From Roseomonas elaeocarpi (GTDB taxonomy: Bacteria > Pseudomonadota > Alphaproteobacteria > Acetobacterales > Acetobacteraceae), in the NCBI RefSeq assembly GCF_042433915.1, contig NZ_JBHLUN010000008.1, positions 412,224 to 476,223 of the forward strand: a DNA stretch of 64,000 nt. Reading direction: 5' to 3'. The notes beneath the pieces were generated by a model. It did not search any database. It worked only from the letters and a program-made list of their open reading frames with translations, and was not told where the DNA came from. Shown here in pieces: positions 1 to 9,267 of the stretch. Numbering within the stretch: the first letter of the stretch is position 1; the number at the start of each line of letters is the position of its first letter. The position numbers and the translations under genes were made by a program.

Positions 1-1318
1 CGACGTGGCCGCGCAGCACCAGCGTGTAGCGCTGGCGGAGCTCGGCCGGGGCCGGGCCGGGGCCGCTCCAGAGGGTGCGGGTGACGTCGGTGGTGCCGTC
101 GGGGAACTGGGCGCCGCTGTCGATCAGGTAGCACTCGTCGGGCGCGATCCGCCGGTCGCTGCTGGCGGTGGCACGGTAGTGGACGATGGCGCCGTTCGGC
201 CCGGCGCCGGAAATGGCGGGGAAGGACTCCGCGCGGAAGCCGGGAAGCTCACGGCGCAGGCGCAGCAGCTGTTCGGCGGCGCCGACCTCGGTGAGCGCGC
301 CCTTCGGGGCCTCCTGCGCGAACCAGTGGAGGAAGCGGATCAGCGCCCCGGCGTCGCGGCGATGGGCGGCGCGGCTGCCCTCCTGCTCCACGGCGTTCTT
401 GCGGGCGCGCGGCAGGCGCACGGGGTCGTCGGCGGCCACCACCTCGGCCCCGGCCTCGCGCAGGATCTGCCCGAACGCGGCGGGGGTCAGGTCGGGATCG
501 ACGCCGACGCGGCGGCCGGCCAGGGCGCGCAGGGCTTCGGGCAGTTCGGCGGGGGTTCGCAGGGCCACGGCGTTGCCGAGATGGGCGCGCAGCGCGTCGT
601 CCACCTTGCGCCCGTCGATGAACAGCTCGGCCGTGCCGTCGGCGCGCAGGATGCCCTGGGTCAGCGGGATCGGCGTGTGGCCGAGATCCTCGCCGCGGAG
701 GTTGAGCAGCCAGGCGGTGCTGTGCGCGTCGGCCAGCACCGCGGCGTCCAGCCCGGCCTCGCGCAGCGCGGCGGCGCCGGCGGCCAGCTTCTCCCCGGCG
801 GCGAGGCCGGCGTGTTCCACCGGGTGCGGCACGGCGCGGGCGGCGGGGGCGGCAGGGCGATCGGTCCAGCTCTCGTCCACCGGGTTCTGGGCGAGCGGCA
901 CCAGCGTGGCGCCCGAGGCGGCGAGCCGGTCCAGCGTGGATTGCGGGAGGAGGCGCGGGTCGTAGCCGATGCGGCGGGTGCCGGCGTGCTGCCGGAGCCA
1001 GTCGGCCGGCGGCTGCTCGGTGATGTGCTGCCGTTCCCACAGGGCGGGATCGGTCTGGTCGGCGACCTGGGTGGTGTAGCGGCCGTCGGTGAAGACCGCC
1101 GCGCGCTCGGGCAGCACGATTGCCATGCCGGCGCTGCCGGTGAAGCCGGTCAGCCAGGCGAGGCGCTCGGCCGAAGGGGGCACGTACTCGCCCAGGTATT
1201 CGTCGGAGCGGGGAATGATGAACCCGTCCACGCCCGCGCGGCCGAGGGCCTCGCGCAGCGCCGCGAGATGCTGCACCGCACTCACGGGTTCGCGACCTTC
1301 GTAAAAAACATGTTTCAC
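1..1318 (-). CDS. pepP: Xaa-Pro aminopeptidase (M24B), C-terminus cut by window edge
   Basis: This is a metallopeptidase that removes N-terminal residues preceding proline in the cytoplasm. 439 codons are visible and the reading frame runs off position 1; family members of this three-domain type are near 590-600 residues, so about a quarter is missing. Two creatinase-like N-terminal domains (about residues 15-310) precede the pita-bread catalytic domain. The first metal ligands are visible in DSGAQ (Asp about 400) and TTDVTRT (Asp about 411); the later His and two Glu ligands lie outside. I chose the GTG at 1318 because AGGA lies just upstream; a second GTG at 1285 is possible. It is transcribed divergently from the DUF1127 gene. 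Confidence 0.9.
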   Translation of the reverse strand, partial: MKHVFYEGREPVSAVQHLAALREALGRAGVDGFIIPRSDEYLGEYVPPSAERLAWLTGFTGSAGMAIVLPERAAVFTDGRYTTQVADQTDPALWERQHITEQPPADWLRQHAGTRRIGYDPRLLPQSTLDRLAASGATLVPLAQNPVDESWTDRPAAPAARAVPHPVEHAGLAAGEKLAAGAAALREAGLDAAVLADAHSTAWLLNLRGEDLGHTPIPLTQGILRADGTAELFIDGRKVDDALRAHLGNAVALRTPAELPEALRALAGRRVGVDPDLTPAAFGQILREAGAEVVAADDPVRLPRARKNAVEQEGSRAAHRRDAGALIRFLHWFAQEAPKGALTEVGAAEQLLRLRRELPGFRAESFPAISGAGPNGAIVHYRATASSDRRIAPDECYLIDSGAQFPDGTTDVTRTLWSGPGPAPAELRQRYTLVLRGHV

Positions 1319-1476
1319 TCCTATTTCATGCGCCCGACGCATGCCTCCAAGGCCGGATCGGCACGCCCGAAACGAGGCTGAGAGATTATGTTCTCCCCAT
1401 CAAGCGCGGCGGGGCGAGAGGCGGCACGGAGCCACCTTCCCGGACCTCTGAACCGCGCCGCAAAGGACGCCTGATC

Positions 1477-1827
1477 ATGAACCCGAACTTCAACCAGACA
1501 GAAGCCAGCCTGATGATGCCCCGCGCCGCCAATGCCGAAACCGCCCGCGTGCAGGCCCTGCGCCAGCAGGCGATGCAGCAGAGCGACGCCGGCCTCGGCC
1601 GCTGGTTCTCCGGCCTGTTCGCCCGCCTGTCCGAGGGTCTGGCCCGCCGCCGCGCGATGGCCGAGCTGCAGGAGCTGAGCGATCGCGAGCTCGCCGATAT
1701 CGGCCTGAACCGCGCCGAGATCCCGGGCCTCTTCGCCCGCATGGGCGAGCAGGTCGTGGCCGCCCCGGCCCGCACCAGCGTGGTTCGTCCGGCCAACGAC
1801 TTCCGCCAGGGCCGCGCCGCGGCCTGA
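1477..1827 (+). CDS. DUF1127 domain small protein
   Basis: A 116-residue protein. Its C-terminal half carries the DUF1127 pattern (YjiS-like): a basic helix with RRRAMAELQELSDRELADIG at about residues 65-84, followed by LNRAEI. The first half is Gln/Ala-rich and not recognisable. Such proteins in alphaproteobacteria are small RNA-associated or stress/phosphate-related regulators, but nothing here shows which. It stands alone, divergent from pepP, and is followed by a strong hairpin terminator at 1896-1930. Confidence 0.85.
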   Translation: MNPNFNQTEASLMMPRAANAETARVQALRQQAMQQSDAGLGRWFSGLFARLSEGLARRRAMAELQELSDRELADIGLNRAEIPGLFARMGEQVVAAPARTSVVRPANDFRQGRAAA

Positions 1828-1895
1828 GGCGGGCGGCTGGGTCTCACCACTGCGTGAGACCTGCGCTGGTCGCATAAGCGGCCATGAAGCATGAG

Positions 1896-1930
1896 AAAAG
1901 GCGCCGGCTCCATGAGCCAGGCGCCTTTTT
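1896..1930. terminator. Bidirectional intrinsic terminator
   Basis: The left arm is AAAAGGCGCC followed by GGCT. The right arm is AGCC, a bulged A, then GGCGCCTTTTT. A-tract and T-tract flank the stem, so it can end both the DUF1127 transcript (+) and the convergent prmA transcript (-). Confidence 0.85.
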
Positions 1931-2021
1931 CTTTTGCATCGCAGCATCGGCCGGGTGGTCCGACCGGCTGTATGGCGCGATTTGAGGCAGCCAGCGGCCC
2001 GGGTGGCAGTGGGCGATGGCC

Positions 2022-2972
2022 TCAGCGGCGGCGCAGCACCAGCGTCGACCAGTGGCCGAAGTCGAGGCGCCGTTCCAGCACCAGCCCCTGCCGGCGATGC
2101 GCGGCCAGCACCATCCGCACTTGGGTGCCGAGCAAGCCGGCCAGGATGGCGGTACCGCCCGGGTTGAGGTGGGCGGCGAGGTCGTGCGCCATGGCGCAGA
2201 GCGGGCGGGCCAGGATGTTGGCGAAGACGAGGTCGTAGCGGCGGCGGTTGACCTTCGGCGAGCGCCAGCCATCGGCGAGCTCGGCCCGGAAGCGGTTGCG
2301 CAACCCGTTCATCACCGCGTTGTCGGCGGCGACGCGGACCGACCAGGGCTCGATATCGGTGGCCAGCACCGGCTGATGCAGGATCTTGGCGGCGCCCATG
2401 GCCAGGATGCCGCTGCCCGAGCCGAGGTCGAGCACCGAACGCAGCCGGCCGCGCCCGTGGCGCTTGGCCACCGACTCGAAGGCAATCAGGCAGCCGCGGG
2501 TCGATTCGTGCTCGCCGGAGCCGAAGGCGAGGCCTGCGTCGAGTCGCAGAACCACCCTGCCCCATTCCTTGCGGTCCTCCACATGGGTGGGGCGAATGAT
2601 GAAGCGGGTGCCCAGCGCCTGCTCGGGGAAGGCCTCGATCGTGCGGGCGAGCCAGCCTTCGGCCTCGGTCTCGTGCCGCTCCGGCGTGCCGGCGTCGTGG
2701 CCGCTCACCATGCCCGCCAGCGCCAGGGCGGCGGCGAGCGCGGCCTCGTCGCCGTTCTGCTCCCACACGCCTTCGAGGCGCCAGGTCTCGCCCGGTTCCT
2801 CGCGGAAGTAGCTGACGGTGCGGCAAAGGCTTTGCAGCGCGGCCTCGTAGACCGGCACGGCCTCGTCCGGCAGGCCGCGGAGCACCAGGGTTTCCAGCGG
2901 GATCGCCCAGTGCGTGTTGCCCTGGGTCGGCCAGTGGCCGGGCTTCTGCTGGATGGCGGTCTGCGTGCTCAT
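2022..2972 (-). CDS. prmA: Ribosomal protein L11 methyltransferase
   Basis: A SAM-dependent enzyme that methylates ribosomal protein L11; 316 residues, close to the usual 290-320. The N-terminal part (1-120) is the substrate-recognition domain. The Rossmann methyltransferase core shows AFGSGEH at 149-155, motif I DLGSGSG at 182-188, acidic DIEP at 206-209, and the PrmA signature ANIL at 251-254. ATG at 2972 is preceded by purine-rich sequence. It is downstream of, and co-oriented with, the UvrD-type helicase gene (25-bp gap), so the two may share a transcript. Confidence 0.95.
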   Translation of the reverse strand: MSTQTAIQQKPGHWPTQGNTHWAIPLETLVLRGLPDEAVPVYEAALQSLCRTVSYFREEPGETWRLEGVWEQNGDEAALAAALALAGMVSGHDAGTPERHETEAEGWLARTIEAFPEQALGTRFIIRPTHVEDRKEWGRVVLRLDAGLAFGSGEHESTRGCLIAFESVAKRHGRGRLRSVLDLGSGSGILAMGAAKILHQPVLATDIEPWSVRVAADNAVMNGLRNRFRAELADGWRSPKVNRRRYDLVFANILARPLCAMAHDLAAHLNPGGTAILAGLLGTQVRMVLAAHRRQGLVLERRLDFGHWSTLVLRRR

Positions 2973-2997
2973 GCGGGGATTGCCTTCATGCGGCCGC

Positions 2998-5346
2998 TTA
3001 TTGGGCGCGCTCCACGAAACGGTCCAGCACGCGCTTGCTGCCGGTCTTCTCGAAATCCACGTCCAGGCGGTCGTCGTCCACCCGGGTGACGCGGCCGTAG
3101 CCGAATTTTTGGTGGAAGACGCGGGTGCCGACGGTCATGGCATCCTTGCGCGCCGGGCGTTCCTGCACCTCCCAGGCGCCGGCCTCGATCACGCGGGGCT
3201 TGCGGGCGGCGGTGAGCGGGCCGTTGCTGAAGACGCTGGGGGCCGAGGCCATGCGCTGGCGCTGCATGGAGGAAGAGCCTTCGCGCTCCACCGCGTCCTC
3301 GGGCAGTTCGTCGAGGAAGCGCGACGGGATGGCGGCGGACCAGTTGGCGTAGATGCGGCGATTGGCGGCGTGGCTGATGACCACGCGCTTGCGGCCACGG
3401 GTGATACCCACGTAGGCGAGGCGGCGCTCTTCCTCGAGCGACTTGGTGCCGCCCTCGTCCAATGCGCGCTGGTGGGGAAAGAGGCCTTCCTCCCAGCCGG
3501 GCAGGAAGACGAGGTCGAATTCCAGCCCCTTGGCGGCGTGCAGCGTCATCAGCGACACGCGGTCGGCCTCGGATTTCTCGTCGTTCTCGGTGACCAGCGC
3601 CACGTGGTCGAGGAAGCCGGCCAGGGTTTCGAACTCGCCGATCGCGCGCACCAGTTCCTTGAGGTTTTCCAGGCGGCCCGGCGCTTCGGCGGATTTGTCC
3701 TGCTTCCACATCTCGGTGTAGCCGCACTCGTCCAGCATGGTGGCGACCGCGACGACGTGGCCTTCCTTGGCCATGGTGGCGCGCCAGCGGTTGAAGCCCT
3801 CGAAGAGCTCGCGCAGCGCGCTGCGGGGCTTCGGCCGGAAGGCGTCGGTCTGGGCGAGCTTGTCGGCCGCGACGGCCAGCGGGATGCTCTGGTCGCGCGC
3901 CACGATGTGCATCTGCTGCAGGGCGCCGTCGCCGATGCCGCGGCGGGGCGTGTTGACGATGCGCTCGAAGGCCAGGTCGTCGCTCGGCTGGTGCAGGATG
4001 CGCATATAGGCCATGGCATCGCGGATCTCGGCGCGCTCGTAGAACTTGAGGCCGCCAACGACCTTGTAGGGGACGCCGAGGACGATCAGCCGTTCCTCGA
4101 AGGCGCGGGTCTGGAAGCCGGCGCGCACCAGGATCGCCATCTCCGACAGGCGGAACTTCTCGCGGTGCGCGGCCTCGATGGCGTCGCCGACCATGCGGGC
4201 CTCCTCCTCGGAGTCCCACAGCGAGACGACCTTCACGCGCTCGCCATCCGCGTCGTTGCGGCCGGCGCGCAGCGTCTTGCCGAGGCGGCCCTCGTTCTTG
4301 GCGATCAGCCCGGCGGCGGCGGCCAGGATCGGCTTGGTGGAGCGGTAGTTGGATTCGAGGCGCACGATGCGCGCGCCGGGGAAGTCCTTCTCGAAGCGCA
4401 GGATGTTTTCCACCTCGGCGCCGCGCCAGGAATAGATCGACTGGTCGTCGTCGCCCACGCAGCAGATGTTCTTGTGCTCCTGCGCCAGGAGGCGGAGCCA
4501 GAGGTACTGCACCGTGTTGGTGTCCTGGTACTCGTCCACCAGGATGTAGCGGAAGGCGCGGTGGTACTGCGCCAGCACGTTGGGCTGGGTGCGCAGGATC
4601 TCGGTGGTGTGCAGCAGCAGGTCGCCGAAATCGGCGGTGTTGAGGTCCTTCAGCCGCGACTGGTAGGCCTCATACAGGCTGCGCGCGCGGTTGTTGGCAT
4701 AGTCGCTGTCTTCCTGCGGGGTGACGCGGGCCGGCGTCAGGCCGCGGTCCTTCCAGCGCTGGATGATCGCCATCAGCCCCTGCGCCGGCCAGCGCTTCTG
4801 ATCCACGCCCGCCGCGTCCATCACCTGCTTGAGCAGGCGCATCTGGTCGTCGGTGTCGAGGATGGTGAAGCTGTTGGTGAGCCCCACGTATTCCGCGTGA
4901 CGCCGCAGCATGCGGGCGCAGAGCGCGTGAAAGGTGCCGAGCCACAGCCCTTCCGCCGGGTGGCCCAGGATCGCCGCCACGCGCTCGCGCATCTCGCGCG
5001 CGGCCTTGTTGGTGAAGGTCACCGCGAGGACCTGGTTGGGGAAGGCGCGGCGCATCATCAGGATATGGGCGAAGCGGGTGGTCAGCACGCGCGTCTTGCC
5101 GGTGCCCGCACCCGCCAGCACCAGCAGCGGCCCGTCCACGGTTTCCACCGCCTCGCGCTGCTCGGAATTCAGGCGCGCCAGGTAGTCGGGCGGCGGGGCC
5201 GCGACGGCGGGGGCCTGGCCGCCGCCGAAGCGGCCGTCGGGTGCGGAAGCGGCGGGGGCGGCGGGGATGCCGGAAGGGCGGCCGTCCGGTGCCGCCGCGG
5301 CGATGACGGTGCGGGCGGCGGCGGAAGCGTGGTCGGGCAGCGGCAT
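2998..5346 (-). CDS. uvrD: UvrD/PcrA family ATP-dependent 3'-5' DNA helicase
   Basis: A superfamily 1A helicase of 782 residues acting in excision repair and replication-fork processing. Visible motifs: Walker A AGAGTGKT at 78-85, Walker B/II DEYQDTN at 271-277, motif III GDDDQSIYSWRGA at 298-310, motif IV NYRST near 335, motif V TLHAAKGLEF at 601-610, motif VI RRLAYVGITR at 641-650. The last ~45 residues match the Tudor-like C-terminal domain of PcrA (FGYGRV). The reading frame is open for 46 more codons upstream, but those overlap the pentapeptide gene; ATG 5346 has AAGGAG nearby and is preferred. Residues 1-50 are a Pro/Ala-rich linker. Confidence 0.95.
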   Translation of the reverse strand: MPLPDHASAAARTVIAAAAPDGRPSGIPAAPAASAPDGRFGGGQAPAVAAPPPDYLARLNSEQREAVETVDGPLLVLAGAGTGKTRVLTTRFAHILMMRRAFPNQVLAVTFTNKAAREMRERVAAILGHPAEGLWLGTFHALCARMLRRHAEYVGLTNSFTILDTDDQMRLLKQVMDAAGVDQKRWPAQGLMAIIQRWKDRGLTPARVTPQEDSDYANNRARSLYEAYQSRLKDLNTADFGDLLLHTTEILRTQPNVLAQYHRAFRYILVDEYQDTNTVQYLWLRLLAQEHKNICCVGDDDQSIYSWRGAEVENILRFEKDFPGARIVRLESNYRSTKPILAAAAGLIAKNEGRLGKTLRAGRNDADGERVKVVSLWDSEEEARMVGDAIEAAHREKFRLSEMAILVRAGFQTRAFEERLIVLGVPYKVVGGLKFYERAEIRDAMAYMRILHQPSDDLAFERIVNTPRRGIGDGALQQMHIVARDQSIPLAVAADKLAQTDAFRPKPRSALRELFEGFNRWRATMAKEGHVVAVATMLDECGYTEMWKQDKSAEAPGRLENLKELVRAIGEFETLAGFLDHVALVTENDEKSEADRVSLMTLHAAKGLEFDLVFLPGWEEGLFPHQRALDEGGTKSLEEERRLAYVGITRGRKRVVISHAANRRIYANWSAAIPSRFLDELPEDAVEREGSSSMQRQRMASAPSVFSNGPLTAARKPRVIEAGAWEVQERPARKDAMTVGTRVFHQKFGYGRVTRVDDDRLDVDFEKTGSKRVLDRFVERAQ

Positions 5347-5362
5347 GGTCGCGGCTCCTTCG

Positions 5363-5896
5363 TTACTGGCAGGCGCCGACGGAGCCGGGCGCGCAGATGC
5401 GCGTCCCGTCCGTCCAGCGGGCGCCGTCGAGGATGGCATAGGACAGGTCGGCGCCGAGAAGGTTCGCGCCGGAAAGATCGGCACCCGTCAGGTCGGTGCG
5501 GAACAGCTTGGCACGGCGCAGGTCGGCCCCGGTAAGCCTGGCGCGCAACAGCACCGCGCGGGTGAGGTCGGCGCCCAGCAGGCTGGCGCCCGCGAGATCA
5601 GCCCCGGTGAGGTCGGCGGACACGAAGCGGGCCTGCGCGGCCTCCGCCCCCGCGAGCTTGGCGCCGGGCAGGCGGGCGCGGATGAGGCTCGCGTCGCGCA
5701 GCACCGCGCCGGCGAGGTCGGCGCCCGTCAGGTCGCGCTCATCCAGCAGGCAGCGGCGGAAATCCACGCCCGGGGCGGGCGTGTCGTTGCAGGCGGCCCG
5801 GGCCGGAAGGGCGCCCAGGAGCAGCGGCAGGAGCAGGAGGAGGGCGAGCCGGGGCACCGGGCGGATATAGAACGGGTGGCGAACAAGGGGAACCAT
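5363..5896 (-). CDS. Secreted pentapeptide-repeat protein
   Basis: 177 residues. An N-terminal signal peptide (Arg near 12-16, Leu-rich core, cleavage near ARA-AC at 33-36) is followed by about twenty consecutive A(D/N)LXX pentapeptides from residue ~50 to ~160, for example LTGADLAGASLLGADL. These fold as a right-handed quadrilateral beta-helix. A short C-terminal tail has two Cys (CAPGSVGAC). Members with signal peptides are usually of unknown function; there is no DNA-mimic gyrase-protection context here. The gene lies 16 bp upstream of the uvrD start on the same strand. Confidence 0.85.
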   Translation of the reverse strand: MVPLVRHPFYIRPVPRLALLLLLPLLLGALPARAACNDTPAPGVDFRRCLLDERDLTGADLAGAVLRDASLIRARLPGAKLAGAEAAQARFVSADLTGADLAGASLLGADLTRAVLLRARLTGADLRRAKLFRTDLTGADLSGANLLGADLSYAILDGARWTDGTRICAPGSVGACQ

Positions 5897-5939
5897 GCGC
5901 GCCGGTTTCGCCGCCCCGCGCGACAGCGCGGTGCGGGTT

Positions 5940-5979
5940 CCGGCCGGTCCGGCTCCGCGGGAGGAGCCGGACCGGCCGG
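5940..5979. terminator. Strong GC hairpin downstream of metF
   Basis: 16-bp perfect arms (CCGGCCGGTCCGGCTC with its complement) around an 8-nt loop. It sits 8 bp past the metF stop and upstream of the pentapeptide gene. No U-tract follows on the minus strand, so it is a stem-loop that may terminate with help or only protect the 3' end. Confidence 0.6.
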
Positions 5980-5986
5980 GCGGGCT

Positions 5987-6979
5987 TCAGCCCACCGACT
6001 TCTCCGCCTGCTCGGCCTTGGCCTCTTCGGCGGCGCCCGACGGGCTCGCGGGTTCCGCCGGCCTGGCGGGCCGCGCGCCCAGGATATGGGCGATGGCGTA
6101 GGTCAGGTCGGGGCGGTTGAGCGTATAGAAGTGGAACTCGTCCACGCCGTTGGCCTGGAGCATGCGGACCTGCTCGGCGGCCACCGTGGCGGCCACCATG
6201 CGGCGCGTTTCCGGATCGTCGTCCAGCCCGTCGAAGAGGTGCGCCATCCAGTCCGGCACGCTGGCGCCACACATGGCGGAGAACTTGCGCATGGAGGCGA
6301 AGTTCGACACCGGCATGATGCCCGGCACGATCGGCACCTCGATCCCGGCGGCGAGGGCGCGGTCGATGAAGCGCAGGAAGGTGCCGTTGTCGAAGAAGTA
6401 CTGCGTGATCGCCCGCGTCGCGCCGGCGTCGATCTTGCGCTTGAGGTTGTCGAGGTCGCTCTCGGCCGAGGCGGCACCGGGGTGGGTTTCCGGATAGGCC
6501 GCCACCGAGATCTCGAAGGGCGCCACGCGCTTCAGGCCTTCCACCAGGTCGGCGGCGTAGGCGTAGCCCTGGGCGTGCGGCTCGTAGCGCTCGGTGCCGG
6601 CCGGTGGGTCGCCGCGCAGCGCCACGATGTGGCGCACGCCGGCATCCCAGTACTGGCGCGCCACCTCGTCGACCTCTCCGCGCGAGGCACCGACGCAGGT
6701 CAGGTGGGCGGCGGGGGTGAGCGCGGTTTCGCGCACGATGCGCGACACCGTAGCGTGGGTGCGGGCCTGGGTGGTACCGCCGGCGCCGTAGGTGACCGAC
6801 ACGAAGCGCGGCGCCAGGGGTTCGAGCCTGCGGATGCAGCTCCAGAGCTGGGCTTCCAGCGCCTCGGTGCGGGGCGGGAAGAACTCGAAGCTCAGCGCCG
6901 GCGCCGGCAGCGCGGCCGGTGTCGGCAAGGCGCCGAAGCGCGGGCCGGTCAGCCAGCGGCCGAGAGGGTTCGCCGGCAT
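5987..6979 (-). CDS. metF: 5,10-methylenetetrahydrofolate reductase
   Basis: An FAD enzyme that reduces methylene-THF to 5-methyl-THF for methionine synthesis. 330 residues from ATG 6979, somewhat longer than the ~300 of E. coli MetF. TIM-barrel signatures: SFEFFPP at 30-36 (Glu32 is the expected catalytic Glu), VTYGAGG at 62-68, ALRGDPP at 120-126 and the DNLKRKIDAGA region near 180. ATG 6979 is preceded by GGGGGAAG; the frame extends to ATG 7048, but that stretch encodes GN-TGG repeats derived from a short DNA repeat array and looks non-coding. The C-terminal ~30 residues are Ala/Glu-rich and not part of the fold. Confidence 0.93.
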   Translation of the reverse strand: MPANPLGRWLTGPRFGALPTPAALPAPALSFEFFPPRTEALEAQLWSCIRRLEPLAPRFVSVTYGAGGTTQARTHATVSRIVRETALTPAAHLTCVGASRGEVDEVARQYWDAGVRHIVALRGDPPAGTERYEPHAQGYAYAADLVEGLKRVAPFEISVAAYPETHPGAASAESDLDNLKRKIDAGATRAITQYFFDNGTFLRFIDRALAAGIEVPIVPGIMPVSNFASMRKFSAMCGASVPDWMAHLFDGLDDDPETRRMVAATVAAEQVRMLQANGVDEFHFYTLNRPDLTYAIAHILGARPARPAEPASPSGAAEEAKAEQAEKSVG

Positions 6980-7014
6980 GCTTCCCCCGGTATTCCCCCC
7001 GGTGTTCCCATGGG
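6980..7014 (-). repeat. Short G-rich tandem array upstream of metF
   Basis: On the metF sense strand this reads as consecutive ~13-bp units of the form GGGAACACCGGG, GGGAATACCGGG, GGGAAGCATGCCGG. It ends exactly at the metF start, so the last unit also serves as the ribosome binding site. A similar array is present at 22172-22216 upstream of the solute-binding-protein gene. Confidence 0.55.
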
Positions 7015-7048
7015 AGGCGCCTTGATCCGGTTGAGCAACGTGATTCAT

Positions 7049-7444
7049 GGCCCCAACATAGCGGCTCCGCTCCGGAACGGCAGGGGGTTCGTGCGGTGCC
7101 GCGGCATGGCCGGGATGCGGCGGCACCGCGTGCCTGGGCAGGCTGCCGTTGCGCCGGCGCCCCGGGCGGATGGCCGACGGCCCGCACCGTCCGGTGCCCC
7201 TCTTCCCCGTTCGCCGCGCCCTGCGCCCCGTGTGCCCCGGCTTCGCGCGCCCCGGCTTCGTGCCCCCGGCTCCGTACCCATCGGCGCGAGAGGATATGTG
7301 ACAGGAACAACGCTCCGGGCCATGCTGCCCGCCGGGTGGCGGGTGTTTACATCTGTCGCGGTATGTTGTTGTGCGGCGCTCCACGCTTTTCGGTGGCGTG
7401 GATGCTATGGCTGCGGCGCAAAGACCGAGTTGAGGACGCTTTCG
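7049..7444. other. Non-coding region between divergent metF and mlaA
   Basis: About 400 bp with no plausible gene. It must hold the promoters of both divergent genes, but I could not pick convincing -35/-10 pairs. It contains three near-direct copies of a GCGCCCCGGCTTCG-like 15-mer around 7220-7268 and a less GC-rich stretch at 7340-7385. Confidence 0.5.
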
Positions 7445-8395
7445 TTGAAGACCGTTGGGACGATCCCCGGCGCCCTGCGCCACCCCTCCCCCGGACGTCC
7501 GCACGGACAGGCTCGGGGGCGCCGCTTCGGCCGCTTCCTGTCGCGCGGCCTGGCCGTGGCGCTGGCGCTGGGCGCCACCGCCTGCGCGACGCGCCCCGAT
7601 CCGTCCGACCCCGACGCGGTGGCGGAGTTCAACCAGACCAACGACCCGATCGAGCCGTTTAACCGCTCGATGTTCGGCATCCACCAGGCGATCGACCGCA
7701 ACCTGCTGCGCCCGGCCGCGGTGGGCTACCGCGCGGTGGTGCCCGATCCGCTGCGCGAGGGCATCCACAACGCGCTGGGCAACCTCAAGAGCCCGGTGAC
7801 CTTCATCAACGACGTCGCCCAGGGCGAGGCCGGGCGCGCGCGCGACACGCTGACGCGCTTCCTGCTCAACAGCACGGTGGGCCTGGGCGGGCTGATCGAC
7901 GTGGCCGACAAGATGGGCCTGCCGGCGCATACCGCCGATTTCGGCCAGACCGCCGGCAAGGCGGGGCTGGGCGAAGGGCCCTACCTGTTCATCCCGCTGC
8001 TGGGGCCGAGCAATCCGCGTGACCTCGCGGGCTTCGGCGCCGGCATCGCGGCCAATCCCTTCACCTACCTGACCTTCGGCAGCGACGGGCTGAACTACGC
8101 CTACGACTACGGCATCCCCGTGCTGACCGCGCTCGACACGCGCGAGCGTCTGATCGAGACGCTGGATTCGGTGAACCGCACCAGCCTCGACCCCTACGCC
8201 ACCTACCGCTCCGGCTATCGCCAGCAGCGGGCGCGCGACATCGCCAGCACCGGGCCCGTCTGGCCGCCGGGCAAGGGCCCGAACGCCGCGGGCGCCACGC
8301 CGGAAGGCCCGGCCGCCGCCCCGGTGCCCGACGCCGGCAAGGCCGCGCCCTCCACGGGGCTCGGCGCGGGAACCCGGACGCCCTCGCAGCGCTAA
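7445..8395 (+). CDS. mlaA: MlaA/VacJ family lipoprotein
   Basis: An outer-membrane component that removes misplaced phospholipids from the outer leaflet. 316 residues from TTG 7445, chosen because AGGA lies 8 nt upstream and no ATG fits. A basic N-terminus (R-rich 11-34) and hydrophobic segment lead to a lipobox-like LGATAC with Cys47. The family signature EPFNRSMFGIH is at 70-80. The C-terminal ~45 residues are Pro/Ala-rich. mlaC follows after 199 bp on the same strand; mlaFED genes are not in this window, so the inner-membrane pump would be elsewhere. Confidence 0.9.
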   Translation: MKTVGTIPGALRHPSPGRPHGQARGRRFGRFLSRGLAVALALGATACATRPDPSDPDAVAEFNQTNDPIEPFNRSMFGIHQAIDRNLLRPAAVGYRAVVPDPLREGIHNALGNLKSPVTFINDVAQGEAGRARDTLTRFLLNSTVGLGGLIDVADKMGLPAHTADFGQTAGKAGLGEGPYLFIPLLGPSNPRDLAGFGAGIAANPFTYLTFGSDGLNYAYDYGIPVLTALDTRERLIETLDSVNRTSLDPYATYRSGYRQQRARDIASTGPVWPPGKGPNAAGATPEGPAAAPVPDAGKAAPSTGLGAGTRTPSQR

Positions 8396-8594
8396 CAGGA
8401 GACGCGGCGCGGATCGCGGCGTGGGCCAGCGGCCCGCGCCGGGGTTTGCGCCATACCCGGGCGTTCCTCCAACCCGGCCTCCCCTGGCTGCCAGCTTGCG
8501 GCCACGGGATCGCCGCCGCGGGACCACGACCCCGCGCCACCTTTCCCCGACGGCCTCGCGGCCGCCCGGGACGACGAGACGGAAAGAAGTGCCG

Positions 8595-9233
8595 ATGACC
8601 ATGATCGACCGACGCAGCCTGCTGGCGGCCACGCTGGCCCTTCCCGCCCTGGTGGCGCTGCGCCACCCGGCGCTGGCGCAGGGCGTGGATCCGAGCCGCG
8701 CCACGAGCTTCATCCAGAGCACGGGCCAGGAGATGGTGGCGGCGATCAACGCCAGCTCGCCGGTGGCGCAGCGCCGCCAGCAGGTGGCCGCGATCCTGCG
8801 CCGCGCCGTGGACATCCAAGGCGTCGGCCGCTTCATCCTGGGCCGCTGGTGGAACCAGGCCAGCCCGGCGGAGCAGCAGCAGTACATGCAGCTGTTCGAG
8901 GAAACGCTGATCCGCAACCTGTCGGCCCGCTTCGGCGAGTACCAGGGCGTTCGCTTCTCGCTCGGCCGTGCGCAGCAGCGCACCGAGGACGACGTTCTGG
9001 TGAACACGGTCGTGGAGCGTCCCAACGCGGCGCCGGTCAGCCTCGACTGGCGCGTGGGCGATGTCGGCGGCCAGCCGAAGATCGTGGACCTGATCGCCGA
9101 GGGCACCTCGCTGCGCCTGACGCAGCGCTCCGAGTATTCCTCGGTGGTCAGCCGCAACGGCGGCAAGGTGTCGGCGCTGCTGGACGCCATGAAGCAGCAG
9201 ATCGCGCAGCTCCAGGCCCAGGAAGGCCGCTGA
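8595..9233 (+). CDS. mlaC: MlaC/Ttg2D-type periplasmic phospholipid-binding protein
   Basis: The periplasmic carrier of the Mla pathway, shuttling phospholipid between MlaA and the MlaFEDB complex; 212 residues, normal length. The signal peptide at 1-29 has DRRSLL, resembling a twin-arginine motif, and a probable cut after LAQ. The mature part shows the family pattern ILRRAVDIQGVGRFILG (near 75-91), then FEETLIRNLSARFGEY. ATG 8595 is preceded by GAAAGAAG; a second ATG two codons later is also possible. A strong terminator follows at 9268-9299. Confidence 0.9.
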   Translation: MTMIDRRSLLAATLALPALVALRHPALAQGVDPSRATSFIQSTGQEMVAAINASSPVAQRRQQVAAILRRAVDIQGVGRFILGRWWNQASPAEQQQYMQLFEETLIRNLSARFGEYQGVRFSLGRAQQRTEDDVLVNTVVERPNAAPVSLDWRVGDVGGQPKIVDLIAEGTSLRLTQRSEYSSVVSRNGGKVSALLDAMKQQIAQLQAQEGR

Positions 9234-9267
9234 GCCGCGCCCCGGGCCAAACCGGGATCGCTTCAGG

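Noticed and set aside
5267..7444. Long plus-strand open frame upstream of mlaA
   Set aside because: The part before 7445 is antisense to the pentapeptide and metF genes and has low-complexity Ala/Gly/Arg composition; only the MlaA portion is real.
6980..7444. SAM or cobalamin riboswitch upstream of metF
   Set aside because: No recognisable conserved core or paired regions on the metF sense strand; only short G-rich repeats were seen.
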